Assembly: GCA_023634235.1 (NCBI GenBank)
Contig: JAMKCF010000019.1
Coordinates: forward strand, 3,286,001 to 3,350,000
DNA from: Pisaster brevispinus
Taxonomy: Eukaryota > Echinodermata > Asteroidea > Forcipulatida > Asteriidae
Direction: 5' to 3'
Length of the DNA: 64,000 nt
Positions 1-10,939 of this stretch are shown piece by piece. A program made the translations under genes and the position numbers. Every line of letters starts with the position of its first letter. Positions within the stretch are counted from its first letter, which is position 1. A model generated the notes under the pieces. That model saw only the letters and a list, made by a program, of their open reading frames with translations, searched no databases and was not told where the DNA came from.

Positions 1-108
1 GATGTAACTATTTGGGAAAAAGTTGGAGGACGTCAATGGTTGGTCAGTATGGTGGGAGACCTGGAGGTCTTATCCGAAGAATGGCGCGTGTTTACTGAGA
101 AACGAATT
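1..108 (+). CDS. possible 3'-terminal coding fragment, unknown protein
   Basis: From base 1 one plus-strand frame reads 35 residues, including the stretches DVTIWEKVGG and WLVSMVGDLEVLSEEW, and stops with TAG at 106-108. The composition (three Trp, mixed charged and hydrophobic residues) looks more protein-like than the AT-rich flanks, so this could be the end of a gene entering from the left. No family is recognised. The piece is short and may be an open frame by chance. Confidence 0.25.
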
Positions 109-144
109 TAGAATTATGGGAATAGAAAAATTGACATAATGCAG

Positions 145-409
145 TTCAATGTGAATTACATTTCAATAATTAAAAGAGCTTCTGTGCAATTAAAACACAA
201 ATTTCCAGGTGGAGAGAGGGAGCAAGTGTCCTCGATTGTCACAGAGAGGTTGGGCAATCTAAGCTGATATGATGAGGACTGCTTTTTACTTTGACCTGAT
301 TGGACAGAACAAACTGGGTTCCTGGTATTCGGCAGATGACTGTACACAGACATTGGTGCACACCGGGATGATGGGATGCATGGACATGTCTCAGATATTC
401 ATCTCCAAA
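145..409 (+). other. exon-like segment, copy 1, with donor at 410
   Basis: The segment ends in ATCTCCAAA followed by a good donor, GTAAGC, and may begin after the GCAG at 141-144. Its last 150 bases resemble 1520-1669 in sequence (shared CTTTGACCT, TTGGACA, ACAAACTGG, TGCACACC and GATGGGATGC blocks) and both end at the same donor. The copies differ by small indels that shift the frame, so a conserved protein is not supported. It may be a duplicated non-coding or UTR exon, or an old repeat. Confidence 0.3.
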
Positions 410-1104
410 GTAAGCCATTTTATAAACGAGCAATAACTTTTTCAGCTAGGCCAACTTCATACATCCCGTATACGCAGATGTTTTGTGCTTACAGAGCATC
501 GCTTAGCACAGTTTATACTTCATGAACACTGAGAGAAAGACTCTGTTAGGGTCGAAATGTCAGGCCTATAAATATTCCTTGCATTTATATCATGGGTCCC
601 TCTGGTCGGTAAGCAGTTTACAGCAGCTAATTCTATTTTCTCATTCATAAACACTGCTAACCATAGCACATCAAAAGGCACACCACCAGCTTGCCATCGG
701 ATCCTGTAAGCAGATGATTAACAAAACAATGGAAATCCCACTTTAAGGCCCAACGTCAAATCTCATTTTTTGAAATTCACTTTGCTTATACGCATGTTCT
801 TCTGCAGCAGTATATAAGCACAGACATTTGCTTACCAGTAAACAGCTTTATAAAAATGGGCCAAGATCAGCTGAATTTATTTTGTTTTTCTTCAGTAATA
901 GTGCAACAGCAAACTGTAAAAAGTTTAGGTTTGACTATAGCAATTTCCTCTTTTTTTTGGGGGGGGGGGTGCAAATCCAAAGTTGTAATCTGAGTTGTAT
1001 GTTTAAAATGTATTGATGATATTATGTCCCCTGACATCAAGGCTTCTCTTCATTATTATTTAAAAGAATGCTTTAGAAATATTGAGTTTTTGTTGTTGTT
1101 GACA

Positions 1105-1185
1105 TGAGTGGCTAGTGCATATTAAGTGTTTGCCTCTCACCACTGTGGCCCTGGTTCGATTCCCGGCTATAGGGCTAGAAGTGAG
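1105..1185 (+). repeat. tRNA-derived SINE fragment
   Basis: A block with an A-box-like GAGTGGCTAGTGCA and a B-box-like GGTTCGATTCC about 50 bases apart, as in the tRNA-related head of SINEs. The anticodon stem is not well formed, so this is not called as a tRNA gene. Confidence 0.4.
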
Positions 1186-1399
1186 TAGAGTATTTTGTTG
1201 GCTGTCTCTCCTTGCAACAAGTGTTTTTCTCCGGGCACTCTGGCTGTGCTCCCATGATCATATATGGGTCAATGTGGCTGGTTGCCAAAGGTGCCTTTGC
1301 ATCCCTGCGGTATGCCATGTAGCCACATTCTTGTTGTTCAGCTTCTCAGCTGCAAGGATGAACAGCCTCCTACATTTATATTATTTTCATTCTTTGCAG

Positions 1400-1669
1400 A
1401 TCGATCACAAGAGACAGTTTGAAAGGCGTCCCAATGTAACCAATTAGACCTACATATAAATGGCAGCTCACTCTTCCAAGTACAAATGACATCCGAGACA
1501 ATAAAGTTGAGACAGCTCCCGAATGGCTGGTCATTATAGTGAGGGAAGGCCATCCACTTTTGACCTCCAGCTTGGACAAGACAAACTGGCTTTGCAGTCT
1601 TCATGCCTGACCAACACAAACACTGATGCACACCACAGTGATGGGATGCCTGGAATGCTCATCTCAAAA
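1400..1669 (+). other. exon-like segment, copy 2
   Basis: The segment is preceded by TTCTTTGCAG and ends at CTCAAAA|GTAAGC, so both splice sites are plausible and the length is 270 bases. All three frames contain stops (in frame 1, TAG at 1445-1447). Its 3' half matches 260-409, and its first 45 bases resemble 3010-3055. A non-coding or untranslated exon, or a repeat that mimics one, fits better than coding. Confidence 0.3.
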
Positions 1670-1964
1670 GTAAGCACATAATTGCCATTTGTGCAATTTT
1701 ATAGGTCTGCCTGGTGGAAAAGAATAATTGTTTGCCTTCAGATATCAAGAAACTATTCTCTTTGATCTGCAACTTCTCTGGTGCTGAGGACAACACTTTT
1801 TTCAAAAGGTCCTTGAAGTCTATAACATTATGAGTGATATGAAGGTAGAAATCATTTCAGCATACCTCCTACTTGAGCATACTGATTGAAATGTTGAGTT
1901 GTCAACCACTGGTTCTTCTCAGAACTCGTAGCTCATAGAGAGTTATGTACAAAGTCTCAAATCC

Positions 1965-2848
1965 TACTCATGTACATGGTGTTACTGCAAACCTTACTAG
2001 ATTGTATCTCCACCATGCAAAGTTTCAAATCCTACTCATGTACATGGTGTTACTGCAAACCTTACTAGATTGTATCTCCACCATGCAAAGTTTCAAATCC
2101 TACTCATGCACATGGTGTTACTGCAAACCTTACTAGATTGTATCTCCACCATGCAAAGTTTCAAATCCTACTCATGTACATGGTGTTACTGCAAACCTTA
2201 CTAGATTGTATCTCCACCATGCAAAGTTTCAAATCCTACTCATGTACATGGTGTTACTGCAAACCTTACTAGATTGTATCTCCACCATGCAAAGTTTCAA
2301 ATCCTACTCATGTACATGGTGTTACTGCAAACCTTACTAGATTGTATCTCCACCATGCAAAGTTTCAAATCCTACTCATGTACATGGTGTTACTGCAAAC
2401 CTTACTAGATTGTATCTCCACCATGCAAAGTTTCAAATCCTACTCATGTACATGGTGTTACTGCAAACCTTACTAGATTGTATCTCCACCATGCAAAGTT
2501 TCAAATCCTACTCATGTACATGGTGTTACTGCAAACCTTACTAGATTGTATCTCCACCATGCAAAGTTTCAAATCCTACTCATGTACATGGTGTTACTGC
2601 AAACCTTACTAGATTGTATCTTCACCATGCAAAGTTTCAAATCCTACTCATGTACATGGTGTTACTGCAAACCTTACTAGATTGTATCTCCACCATGCAA
2701 AGTTTCAAATCCTACTCATGTACATGGTGTTACTGCAAACCTTACTAGATTGTATCTCCACCATGCAAAGTTTCAAATCCTACTCATGTACATGGTGTTA
2801 CTGCAAACCTTACTAGATTGTATCTCCACCATGCAAAGTTTCAAATCT
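1965..2848 (+). repeat. 68-bp tandem repeat, 13 copies
   Basis: The unit starts TACTCATGTACATGGTG and ends AGTTTCAAATCC. The distance from 1965 to 2033 is exactly 68, and the 13-unit span fits to 2848. Copies are almost identical, with single changes such as GCACATG near 2106 and TTCACC near 2620, so the array is young or recently homogenised. Because 68 is not a multiple of three, open frames here carry no coding meaning. A partial unit precedes it. Confidence 0.95.
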
Positions 2849-3009
2849 TACTTATACCTCCTACAATTTGGTGCCTATAGTTTCATCTTTCCATCATTTG
2901 ACTTTTACCCAGTAACCATTTCCCCTTATGAACTATGTTGGTTAACTTTCATTTGTGTATAAAATAATGTTTCAGTAAAAACAGATTCTTTGGTTGTGAT
3001 TCTTTGTAG

Positions 3010-3147
3010 ATGGTCACCAGAGATAGTGAAGAGCGACACCAAGCGGCCAATTGGAATAAGTTGACAATTGACTCCACTATCGACAGTAGAAACAGCATGC
3101 AGGAATCTTCAGAAGCACAGACATTTATATACGGTCGCCCGCTCTGA
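3010..3147 (+). CDS. possible terminal exon, unknown protein
   Basis: After an acceptor-like TTCTTTGTAG the frame reads 45 residues, beginning MVTRDSEERHQAANWNK and ending FIYGRPL, then TGA. The first 45 bases resemble the start of the exon-like segment at 1400. The peptide is hydrophilic and matches no family I know. It could be the last exon of a gene whose earlier exon ends at 409 or 1669, both phase 0, or a chance frame. Confidence 0.25.
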   Translation: MVTRDSEERHQAANWNKLTIDSTIDSRNSMQESSEAQTFIYGRPL

Positions 3148-3454
3148 AAAAACTCTTTGGGAAATAACTGGTTTTGTTGTGACTCTAAAAAAACAAATGA
3201 CACTGTCAAGGGATACAGCATGCAGACAAGCACCCAAGGAATGTCACCAATCAGGGACCACAAGCAAAGAACATTGTCTACCACTCAATTCATAAAGACT
3301 CAAGAAGACTGGGAACATAAAGACTGGAAACAACATCCGCAAAGGACCACTGAAAGAAACTAGTTTTCTAGATGCATTCGCGAGTTGGACTAAATCTGAC
3401 AAGATGGATCAAGGCAATTGCTGTTCAAGACAAGACAGTAATTCTAAGACTAAG

Positions 3455-3595
3455 ATGATATCTTATAAAGAGATATCTGCCCTAGAATGCAGGGGTCATG
3501 GGTTCAAATCCCACCCAAGTAGTATGTCTAATCTTTTGGTTAAAAATTCATACACTTAAATAAAAGGTTATAACTTTGCTGAATAAAAAAAAAAT
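3455..3595 (+). repeat. tRNA-derived SINE fragment with A-rich tail
   Basis: The block CATCTGCYCTAGAATG(C/G)NGGGG...GGGTTCRAATCYYACC recurs at 49660 and 58480 (plus strand) and in reverse near 25560 and 29150. The B-box GGTTCAAATCC is clear. This copy runs into AATAAA and a run of A at about 3582-3595, as expected for a retroposed element. Confidence 0.45.
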
Positions 3596-4074
3596 ACTAT
3601 TCAACATTTGAATCAAAAACATCAGACCAAGCACCTTTAGTATATTTGTTGAAACATTCTAAGACTATTGAGACGTATTTGATTAATGAGGATTGAATTG
3701 GAAAGTTTTTTCTTTTAGAAACGGTATATTTTGAGAACTCCTTATTACATTGTAAGGCTAAAGGTTTTTGTTAAGAATGATGCCATAATTGAGTAATTTA
3801 GTAGCTTTTGCAGAGCTGTGTGTCGGTATGCTGAGGATACTGACTGAGGGTTATGTGCTGGTTACCTCTACCCTCAAAATCTCTGTTTCTGTCAAAAGAA
3901 ATTGGTTATTTACTTTTAAGAAGTAAAAGGTAGTGTTTTGTCTCATGGATACAATTTTGGATCATAGATCTTGTTTGGAGTACCACACCGATAGCCACAT
4001 GCTGAGAATGATGGCTGAGGGTGAACGTGCTGGTAACCTCTCCCCTCCCCTCTTGGATTTACACGTCTCTTAGA

Positions 4075-4296
4075 ATGTTTCCATTTATGTTTGTGGAGTG
4101 TGTTTTCATTTATGTCTGTGGAGTGTGTTTTCATTTTTGTCTTTGGAGTGCATTTTCATTTATGGCTTTGGAGTGCGTTTTCATTTTTGTCTATGGAGTG
4201 TGTTTTCATTTATGTCTTTGGAGTGTGTTTTCATTTATGTCTGTGGAGTGTGTTTTCATTTATGTCTTTGGAGTGCGTTTTCATTTTTGTCTATGG
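4075..4296 (+). repeat. 25-bp tandem repeat, about 9 copies
   Basis: The unit GGAGTGTGTTTTCATTTATG plus TCTGT or TCTTT recurs every 25 bases (GG at 4095, 4120 and 4145). Since 25 is not a multiple of three, each copy shifts frame, and all three plus-strand frames stay open because the unit has no stop in any frame. The resulting FSFM/CVFIYV-type peptides are artefacts. Confidence 0.9.
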
Positions 4297-4379
4297 ACAC
4301 CAAGCTTGGCCTAATTTGTTTGGAGTTCTGCATGTTCTACTTGGAAGCGGTCTAGTGTAGGTTAACAACAGGCATGGAC

Positions 4380-5580
4380 CAGATTGTACCATCTGATGAA
4401 CTGGGAAACTGTTTGCAGGTCTTTACAAGCTGCTTCATGGACAAACCAATTTGAACTTCAGAAACTCTCTAATGGTTTTGCCAATGAATTATAATAGATG
4501 GAAAACCTGGTAGTGAAACTACAAACTGTCCAACAAGTTGAGATGCAAGTTATACTGGTAGACTTTTGGATCAACCAACTAAATTTTCTAACAAGATGAG
4601 ATGTACGTCAGTACATGTTTGAAACTTTAGATTCACAACCTTCCCAAGGACCACCACAAGCTGTCTATGTTAGGATTCAAGTTGCTATTCATCACAACCT
4701 TCCTAAAGAAATGTACAAACTGTCCAACAAGTCAGGGTGCAAGTTAGTTTTAGACTTTTGATTCATAACCATCTGAAGACAAAACTACAGACTATCCAAG
4801 AAGGATTTGGAACATTCTAATAAAGACCACTAAAACCTGCCTAACAAGTTGCAGAATTCTAAAGGATTTTTGGATCAACTATATATACCTACCCATGACA
4901 ACTTCTAACTCCCCACTAAGTTGAGATGCAAGTTCGATATGCATTTGTCTAAGGACAAGTTAACTATCAACTGTCTAATAAGGTTGTATCAGACTAAGGA
5001 ATGATACCACTTGAATGACACCTGCAAACTGGCCAATGAGTTGCAAGATTCTATTATACTTTTGAATTCACTACCTTCCGATAACAACTACTAACTTCTC
5101 CAAGCAAGTTGAGATGCAAATTCTATACACGTCCTTGCAAAGATGACTGTCAACTGTCCAACAAGATTGTATCAGACCTAGGATTGGTTGATAGCCCTCA
5201 AAGGACAACCACAAACTGTCCAAGAAGTTGAGATTCAGGTTACCATCTAGACTTTTGATATCGGCAACTTTCTAAATGTGTACCATCAATTGTCCAACAA
5301 GTTGGAACACAAGATTCTTTTGGACTTTGGATTCACAGCCTTAAAAAAGACAAGTACAAACTGTCTGACATGCCAAGATGTCTGTTGCTTCTGGAGTTTG
5401 GTTCTCATCGATCTATTAAGACATTTGCAATTTCTAATTAAAGAGAACTACAAGTTGGTTGACAAGTGGACTTTGGATTTGCTTCCTTCTTTTAACAGTT
5501 TGTATCCAACTACATGTATCCAACAAACTCAGGTGCTTGTTACATACTTCTAAAACCTCAAACTGTTCAACAAGTTACAG
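4380..5580 (+). repeat. diverged tandem array, period about 60 bp
   Basis: Variants of AAACTGTCCAACAAGTTGAG and TGCAAGTT alternate with CTTTTGGATTCACAACCTTCC through the whole interval, for example near 4525, 4590, 4708, 4905, 4967, 5024, 5091, 5150, 5213, 5288 and 5563. The spacing is mostly 57-67 bases, suggesting an old array with many point changes. Open frames inside it are short and not conserved between units. Confidence 0.7.
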
Positions 5581-5939
5581 AGTGTCGACAGGTGCATCAA
5601 CCCACCGCAGGAATCACAAAGAAAATCACTCATCCTGTAATGGAGATCTTGCTTGTTACTCTGTGCCATAACTGAAGTGGAATGTATCCATCTCTCTCAG
5701 CGTTGTGTTGGTCACTGTTGCCCCTTCCTTGTTGGAAGAACATCTCATCATTATGATCTGCTTTTTGCTTGGAGCACATATAAGGGTGATGTGCTGGTAA
5801 CCTCTCCCCTTCGCGCAAACCTTGTGGAACACTGGATCCTATCGGGCACTTTTTTAGGGTTCTTGAGCGTGTCGTTGCCAGAATTATATAATTTAATGAT
5901 GGGTAATAATAGTAATAATAATTTAATTGTTCAAGAGTG

Positions 5940-6027
5940 ATATATGGATATTGATAATCAATATCCATGTCATTAATGAGAGTTGTCATATGGATATTGA
6001 TAATCAATATCCATGTCATTAATGAGT
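5940..6027. repeat. duplicated 25-base palindrome
   Basis: ATGGATATTGAT, one base A, ATCAATATCCAT forms a perfect 12-bp-arm hairpin with a one-base centre. It occurs twice about 50 bases apart, each followed by GTCATTAATGAG. Confidence 0.85.
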
Positions 6028-6611
6028 TGTCTTTAAACAGCCAATTGGTTTAAACTCAAAGGTTTGAATCGTATGCTCTAGTCTTCTGCTATTCACAGAA
6101 AACAATAAATTTAAGCCAAGGGTGAAGTGCTGGTAACCTCTCCCCTTGTCGCTCATCTCTGCTGGAAATTTGTCTTCTTGGCAGAAATTACCTCGCGAAA
6201 TCTACCCTGTTGAATAACGTTATGGTAATCTTCTGTGCCATCAAAAAATGGGTTGTGAGTGAAATGTGAATGAGCTCAGGGTGAAGTGCTGGTAACCTCT
6301 CCCCTTGTTGTTTAGATTTCTATTGGAATTTTGTTTCTTCACTGTTAGAATGTGTACCTACCTCAGCAAAACTGCTTTTGAGGAAATCTTTTCTGAGCTA
6401 TCAAAATCAGATTGTGAATGAAATGTAGGCGAGCTAAGGGTGATGTGCTGGTAACCTCTCCCCTATGCACAGTCTACATTAATTAGAATCTTGTTATTTT
6501 AACCGTAAAGACCTGATCACTTGGAACAAAAGTTTAAGAACATGTGGAAGTGATTCTTTTATAAGACAAGTTTGGGTTTTTAAAGAGTTTTATCAATAGC
6601 AGGTTATGGCC

Positions 6612-7110
6612 CTAAAATAAGTTCAGTTGTAGAACAAATAGTTTTTAAACTACAAATGGAACTTTCCAAATTTTCAAACTCTCCCTAATTATTGCAATCT
6701 CTGGATCTAGAGAACGAAAGATCAATAAAAAGCTCTAAAATAAGTTCAGTTGTAGAACAAATGGTTTTTAAACTACGAATGGAACTTTCCAAATTTTCAA
6801 ACTCTCCCTAATTATTGCAATCTCTGGATCTAGAGAACGAAAGATCAATAAAAAGCTCTAAAATAAGTTCAGTTGTAGAACAAATAGTTTTTAAACTATG
6901 AATGGAACTTTCCAAATTTTCAAACTCTCCCTAATTATTGCAATCTCTGGATCTAGAGAACGAAAGATCAATAAAAAGCTCTAAAATAAGTTCAGTTGTA
7001 GAACAAATAGTTTTTAAACTACGAATGGAACTTTCCAAATTTTCAAACTCTCCCTAATTATTGCAGTCTCTGGATCTAGAGAACGAAAGATCAATAAAAA
7101 GCTCAAAATA
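6612..7110 (+). repeat. 123-bp tandem repeat, 4 copies
   Basis: CTAAAATAAGTTCAGTTGTA starts units at 6612, 6735, 6858 and 6981. The units are nearly identical, with changes such as AAATGG for AAATAG. The length is a multiple of three but every frame has stops. No gene is seen between 6470 and 7720. Confidence 0.95.
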
Positions 7111-7720
7111 TTCTACCAATATACCTCCCCTGAAATATAATAGAAAGGAGAATACAAGAGTCCTATGATAAACTTTTGGCAAAAACGAAAGATTAGGAAA
7201 AGAAATGGTTAAAAATAAACAATGATTTATCTCACTACATGTATAACAAAAACTAATGACATCCATCACTTGGGTGGGGTCCTCACATGTTCTTGATCAC
7301 CCATGCAAGGGATTTTTCATACTGCGATTGTTGGATTGGATGCAAATTTCTTGTCTTGACCTTTCAGAGCCAGAGATGTAGCTAATAGTTCCCTGAAATC
7401 AAGTGCAGATGGAGTCACCACTACTGACACCATGAAGGCTACAGGGCATGAAGGAGAGCAATGTGTATGTAAGCATCGTTATCATCAAGACATCTTAGCT
7501 GTTCATCTAGGGGTATTATGCATTAAGAACCAAACAATTTGTTATCTTTATTATGTAATGTATTTTAGATGTGTTAGTTTGATATTTGATGCTTTTTGTA
7601 ATTGTCATATTAAGTGGGCTGTTTTTGCAGCACTGTACATTCTTGGAAATAAGTTCACCATAGCAAGCAAGCAAGCACATATGCATTTTTTTGCGCAGTG
7701 AAATTGGCCATCTTAGAGCC

Positions 7721-7908
7721 TTGGTGGTGCGGCGTTCCGATTTGGTGGTGCGGCGTTCCGATTTGGTGGTGCAGCGTTCCGATTTGGTGGTGCGGCGTTC
7801 CGATTTGGTGGTGCGGCGTTCCGATTTGGTGGTGCGGCGTTCCGATTTGGTGGTGCGGCGTTCCGATTTGGTGGTGCGGCGTTCCGATTTGGTGGTGCGG
7901 CGATTCGG
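7721..7908 (+). repeat. 21-bp minisatellite, 9 copies
   Basis: The unit TTTGGTGGTGCGGCGTTCCG plus A repeats with one change (CAGCG near 7772). The unit is seven codons and has no stop in several frames on both strands, so it gives long open frames such as repeated LVVRRSD (plus) and RTTKSER (minus). No start context or flanking coding sequence supports translation. It is strikingly GC-rich compared with the AT-rich flanks. Confidence 0.95.
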
Positions 7909-7954
7909 AATCGATGGTGGTAGAAACACGGAAAAATTCTGAATAGTTAAAGGG

Positions 7955-8290
7955 ACCTGGACACTTGCACGTGGCATGTGGGGTCCTACTTCCGGCCGGG
8001 GTGACAGTCGGTGGTTGATCTTAAAGGTGCATCAGGCTCCTCAGCGGGTAGGATGGTTCTGGTGTGATCACAATCGGTTGACTAACGGGAGTAGTCCCTA
8101 GTCTAGGCCGTGGGGCTAGTGGACCGCGTTACTACAGTAGGGGACTGCCTCGGGGACTTGTTCGCCTTGGGGTGGCGGACCGGACCCTTCCTAATGGGAG
8201 GTGCAATGGCCCTGACGATCTGGAAAGCGTGATGGGGCTGGTATCCTGGAACCTGCACGTTGGTGGCCCTGCTTTTAACTAATCGACCAG
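7955..8290. other. GC-rich non-coding block, unknown
   Basis: About 330 bases of clearly higher GC than either flank, directly after the 21-bp minisatellite. No frame is open for long on either strand. Short matches between its ends (GGACCTGGACACTTGCACG and GGAACCTGCACG) hint at a repeat or structured transcript. I could not match it to tRNA, 5S, 7SK, SRP or RNase P RNA from memory. It may be part of a transposon. Confidence 0.4.
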
Positions 8291-10640
8291 GATGTTTTGG
8301 GCAAAATTTAAAACTGACTGAAATAAAATGCTTGCAATGGTGTACTTATAAAAATGTTTTATATATTTAATTGTAAGATTATACTTTCACTTTGATATGA
8401 TTGTTGATCAATCACCTCAGATTCCTAAGAAACACTAATCAAGAACTGTATGTTCTGTATTGATACTGTTTGTGATGTTTAACTTTATCAGTTGTGTACA
8501 CAGTAACTTTGATGTGGTAGTTTTTGCCCCCGAATAAGAATATATTGGTTTAAAATTTTGGTTATGATCGTGACTGTGTTAAGTAAAGATACGAGGCTGC
8601 TGCAGATGGATTGGAGCGCGAGCCGTGTGAACATAGAGTCATCGGGCGTTGAAAATATTGCGTTGAAAATATTGCATATCTACTAGACTGTTAAAATGCA
8701 CTGGATTGTGTTATTACTTTATGTCTTTGCAAAGTATAATGTATAAATGAATATATATATATCTATATATATGTGTGTAATAAATATGTTAACAGAATCT
8801 TGAAACAATCTTATGGAGGCTAGACTGAGGAAATTAATTTTCCTGTAACCAAAAAGATTGCAAATTTTGGGAACAGTGAATTAATATAGTTAAAATGTAT
8901 ATACTTAAAGCATGATATAAAAAAAGTTAAAAATGTTTTATAGAAAGGGCATTATTGATAACCTCATTTCTTTGCTTAACAACTTATGATTAATTTAATA
9001 AAATCCCAATGAAATTTCACCACTAACAAATGAAAATTAATCACTTCTATGATTTGATAAAGATGACTAAAAATAAATGACCACATTTAGCATAAACAGT
9101 ATTTTAATCAGAAGATAAACTACAATGTATGATAAACCATGGTAAAATATTTCCATTGCATTAATTACTTGCTATAAAAATTAATCCATTCATATCTTTA
9201 TTTAGGACAGATGGGCTACATGTCCTGATAAAAAAGAATGTCACAATTTTAACTTTAACAATAATAAAATAATAGTTTACATGTTTTGGGTTTTTTTTTT
9301 TTGGGGGGGGGTGGGGTGAAAATTAAGAGTTTTTTTACAATGTTCATGAATTTGACAGCAAATATCTGATAACTTAAGGTAATTTAGTGTCTCCTACTAA
9401 CATCCAATAACTAAATTAGTTTTAGACTTAAAATTCATAGATAGATGTTTTTGATATGTCCGCATCACAAAAAATACATACATTTTGCCTACATTGGCTT
9501 TAATTACAATAAAAGTAAATACTAAGTAGACAATTAACACACTCATTTTTACGATGAATATAATTACATTCACAATACAAAACTGATACAAATGTCACTA
9601 TAAGAACCCAATGTTATGTAAGCATATATCATGAATTGTAATTAAAAACATTTTACATTAAACATAACTTAAGATCATTTCTTTCTTAATATTTCATCCC
9701 CAAATACATAAATGCCAAATCTAGTAAAGTGAGTTCCATATCAATAAGTTTTAACCTTGAAAAAAAGTTATTATTATGATACTTAAAAATAAATGCTACT
9801 GGTGTCCTAACTAAATGTCTATACAATTATTAAAACATTTATTTGGAAAAATAAATAAAAATGTTTCAACAATTAAAACAATAAATGTTGCAAATTTGAA
9901 TAACTATACATTTTACAATGCTTATTACAGTGAAATTAGTTTTTAAAAACTAATTTAAACATAACAAGGTTAAAAATAACAATGAAAATATAGGCTGACA
10001 CCCAATTGTCACTGTGTGTACAGCAAGGGTTTAGGATTTCCTGGTTTAATTTAAATATATAATTATAATGATCAATCATAATGAAGTAGTTTGTGGGGGT
10101 AAGATGTTATTTTGTGCATCATTAAAAAGAGCTTTGAAGCATAGTCTTTGTTAGCAAAGACTGGTTGGAATGTTAGTTGTGTGGGCATGTCATTCTTCGT
10201 TGACAAATCTTATTGTGAATAAATTGCATGCAAATGATGACATTAATGAGATTGCTAACATTAGTATATGCTAAAGTTAAAAATGACTAATGAACCAACA
10301 TTAACCCATCAGTAACTCCAACCAGTAAATGTTTCTAATGTGAATAACTACATTTTTAACCACTAACTTATCTACATGATTCAATCAATTATGTGAATGT
10401 TATTTGAACCCCCCCTCCCGAAAAAAAGAAATAATAATAATAATACTAAATAGATAAATAAATAAAAATAAATAAAGAACGAAAGAAAGAAAAAGAAAAA
10501 ACAATTAAATAAATCTAAGAAAAAGTAAAAAAAAAATTAATAAATGGGGAAAAAATCCATAAAATAAAAAGGTATATGTTATTTACATAAGTGTTTAGTT
10601 AACAAGACCATGGTTTCAAATAGAAATAACTAACAATTCT
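8290..10640. other. AT-rich intergenic DNA, no gene seen
   Basis: This stretch has poly-A/T runs, a TA microsatellite at 8750-8775, a T12-G9 run near 9290-9310, and A-rich low complexity at 10430-10560. No open frame of convincing composition and no terminal inverted repeats were found. Confidence 0.7.
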
Positions 10641-10657
10641 AACTCTATGATTAGTGT

Positions 10658-10929
10658 AGGCCTTAGAGAGTAACAACCAGCAATGCCCCTTCAGGGTGTG
10701 GCAGACACACTACTGTTGCTGGGTGGCACACTCCTCAGTGTCAAGGCCTTAGGGGGTAACAACCAGCAATGCTCCTTCAGGGTGTGGCAGACAAACCACT
10801 GTTGCTGGGTGGCGCACTCCTCAGTGTCAAGGCCTAAGGGAGTAACGACCAGCAATGCTCCTTCAGGGTGTGGCAGACAAACCACTGTTGCTGGGTGGCA
10901 CACTCCTCAGTGTCAAGGCCTTAGGGCCT
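10658..10929 (+). repeat. 86-bp tandem repeat, 3 copies
   Basis: AGGCCTTAG...GTAACAACCAGCAATGC...CACTCCTCAGTGTCA repeats exactly every 86 bases (AGGCC at 10658, 10744, 10830, 10916). The copies are more than 90 percent alike. The 86-bp length shifts frame each unit, so its open frames are not genes. Confidence 0.95.
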
Positions 10930-10939
10930 ATCTTGTTAT

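Larger units (their letters stand above)
3846..6464 (+). repeat. dispersed GTGCTGGTAACCTCTCCCC motif, six copies
   Basis: A motif of about 29 bases, consensus AAGGGTGAWGTGCTGGTAAC then CTCTCCCCT, occurs at 3846, 4017, 5782, 6118, 6278 and 6436, always on the plus strand. The last three are spaced 160 and 158 bases and belong to a diverged tandem unit of about 160 bp (6118-6464 and beyond). The motif is better conserved than the rest of the unit. The core GGTAACC is palindromic. Confidence 0.75.

Noticed and set aside
1965..2848. CRISPR-like array
   Set aside because: The 68-bp units are directly adjacent with no unique spacers, and the genome is animal.
5630..6019. 129-codon minus-strand frame
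   Set aside because: It runs through a palindrome and an AT-rich (AAT)n tract giving a Tyr run. No domain and no start support.
7516..7977. 153-codon minus-strand frame with RTTKSER repeats
   Set aside because: It is produced by the 21-bp minisatellite; the non-repeat ends are AT-rich and not protein-like.
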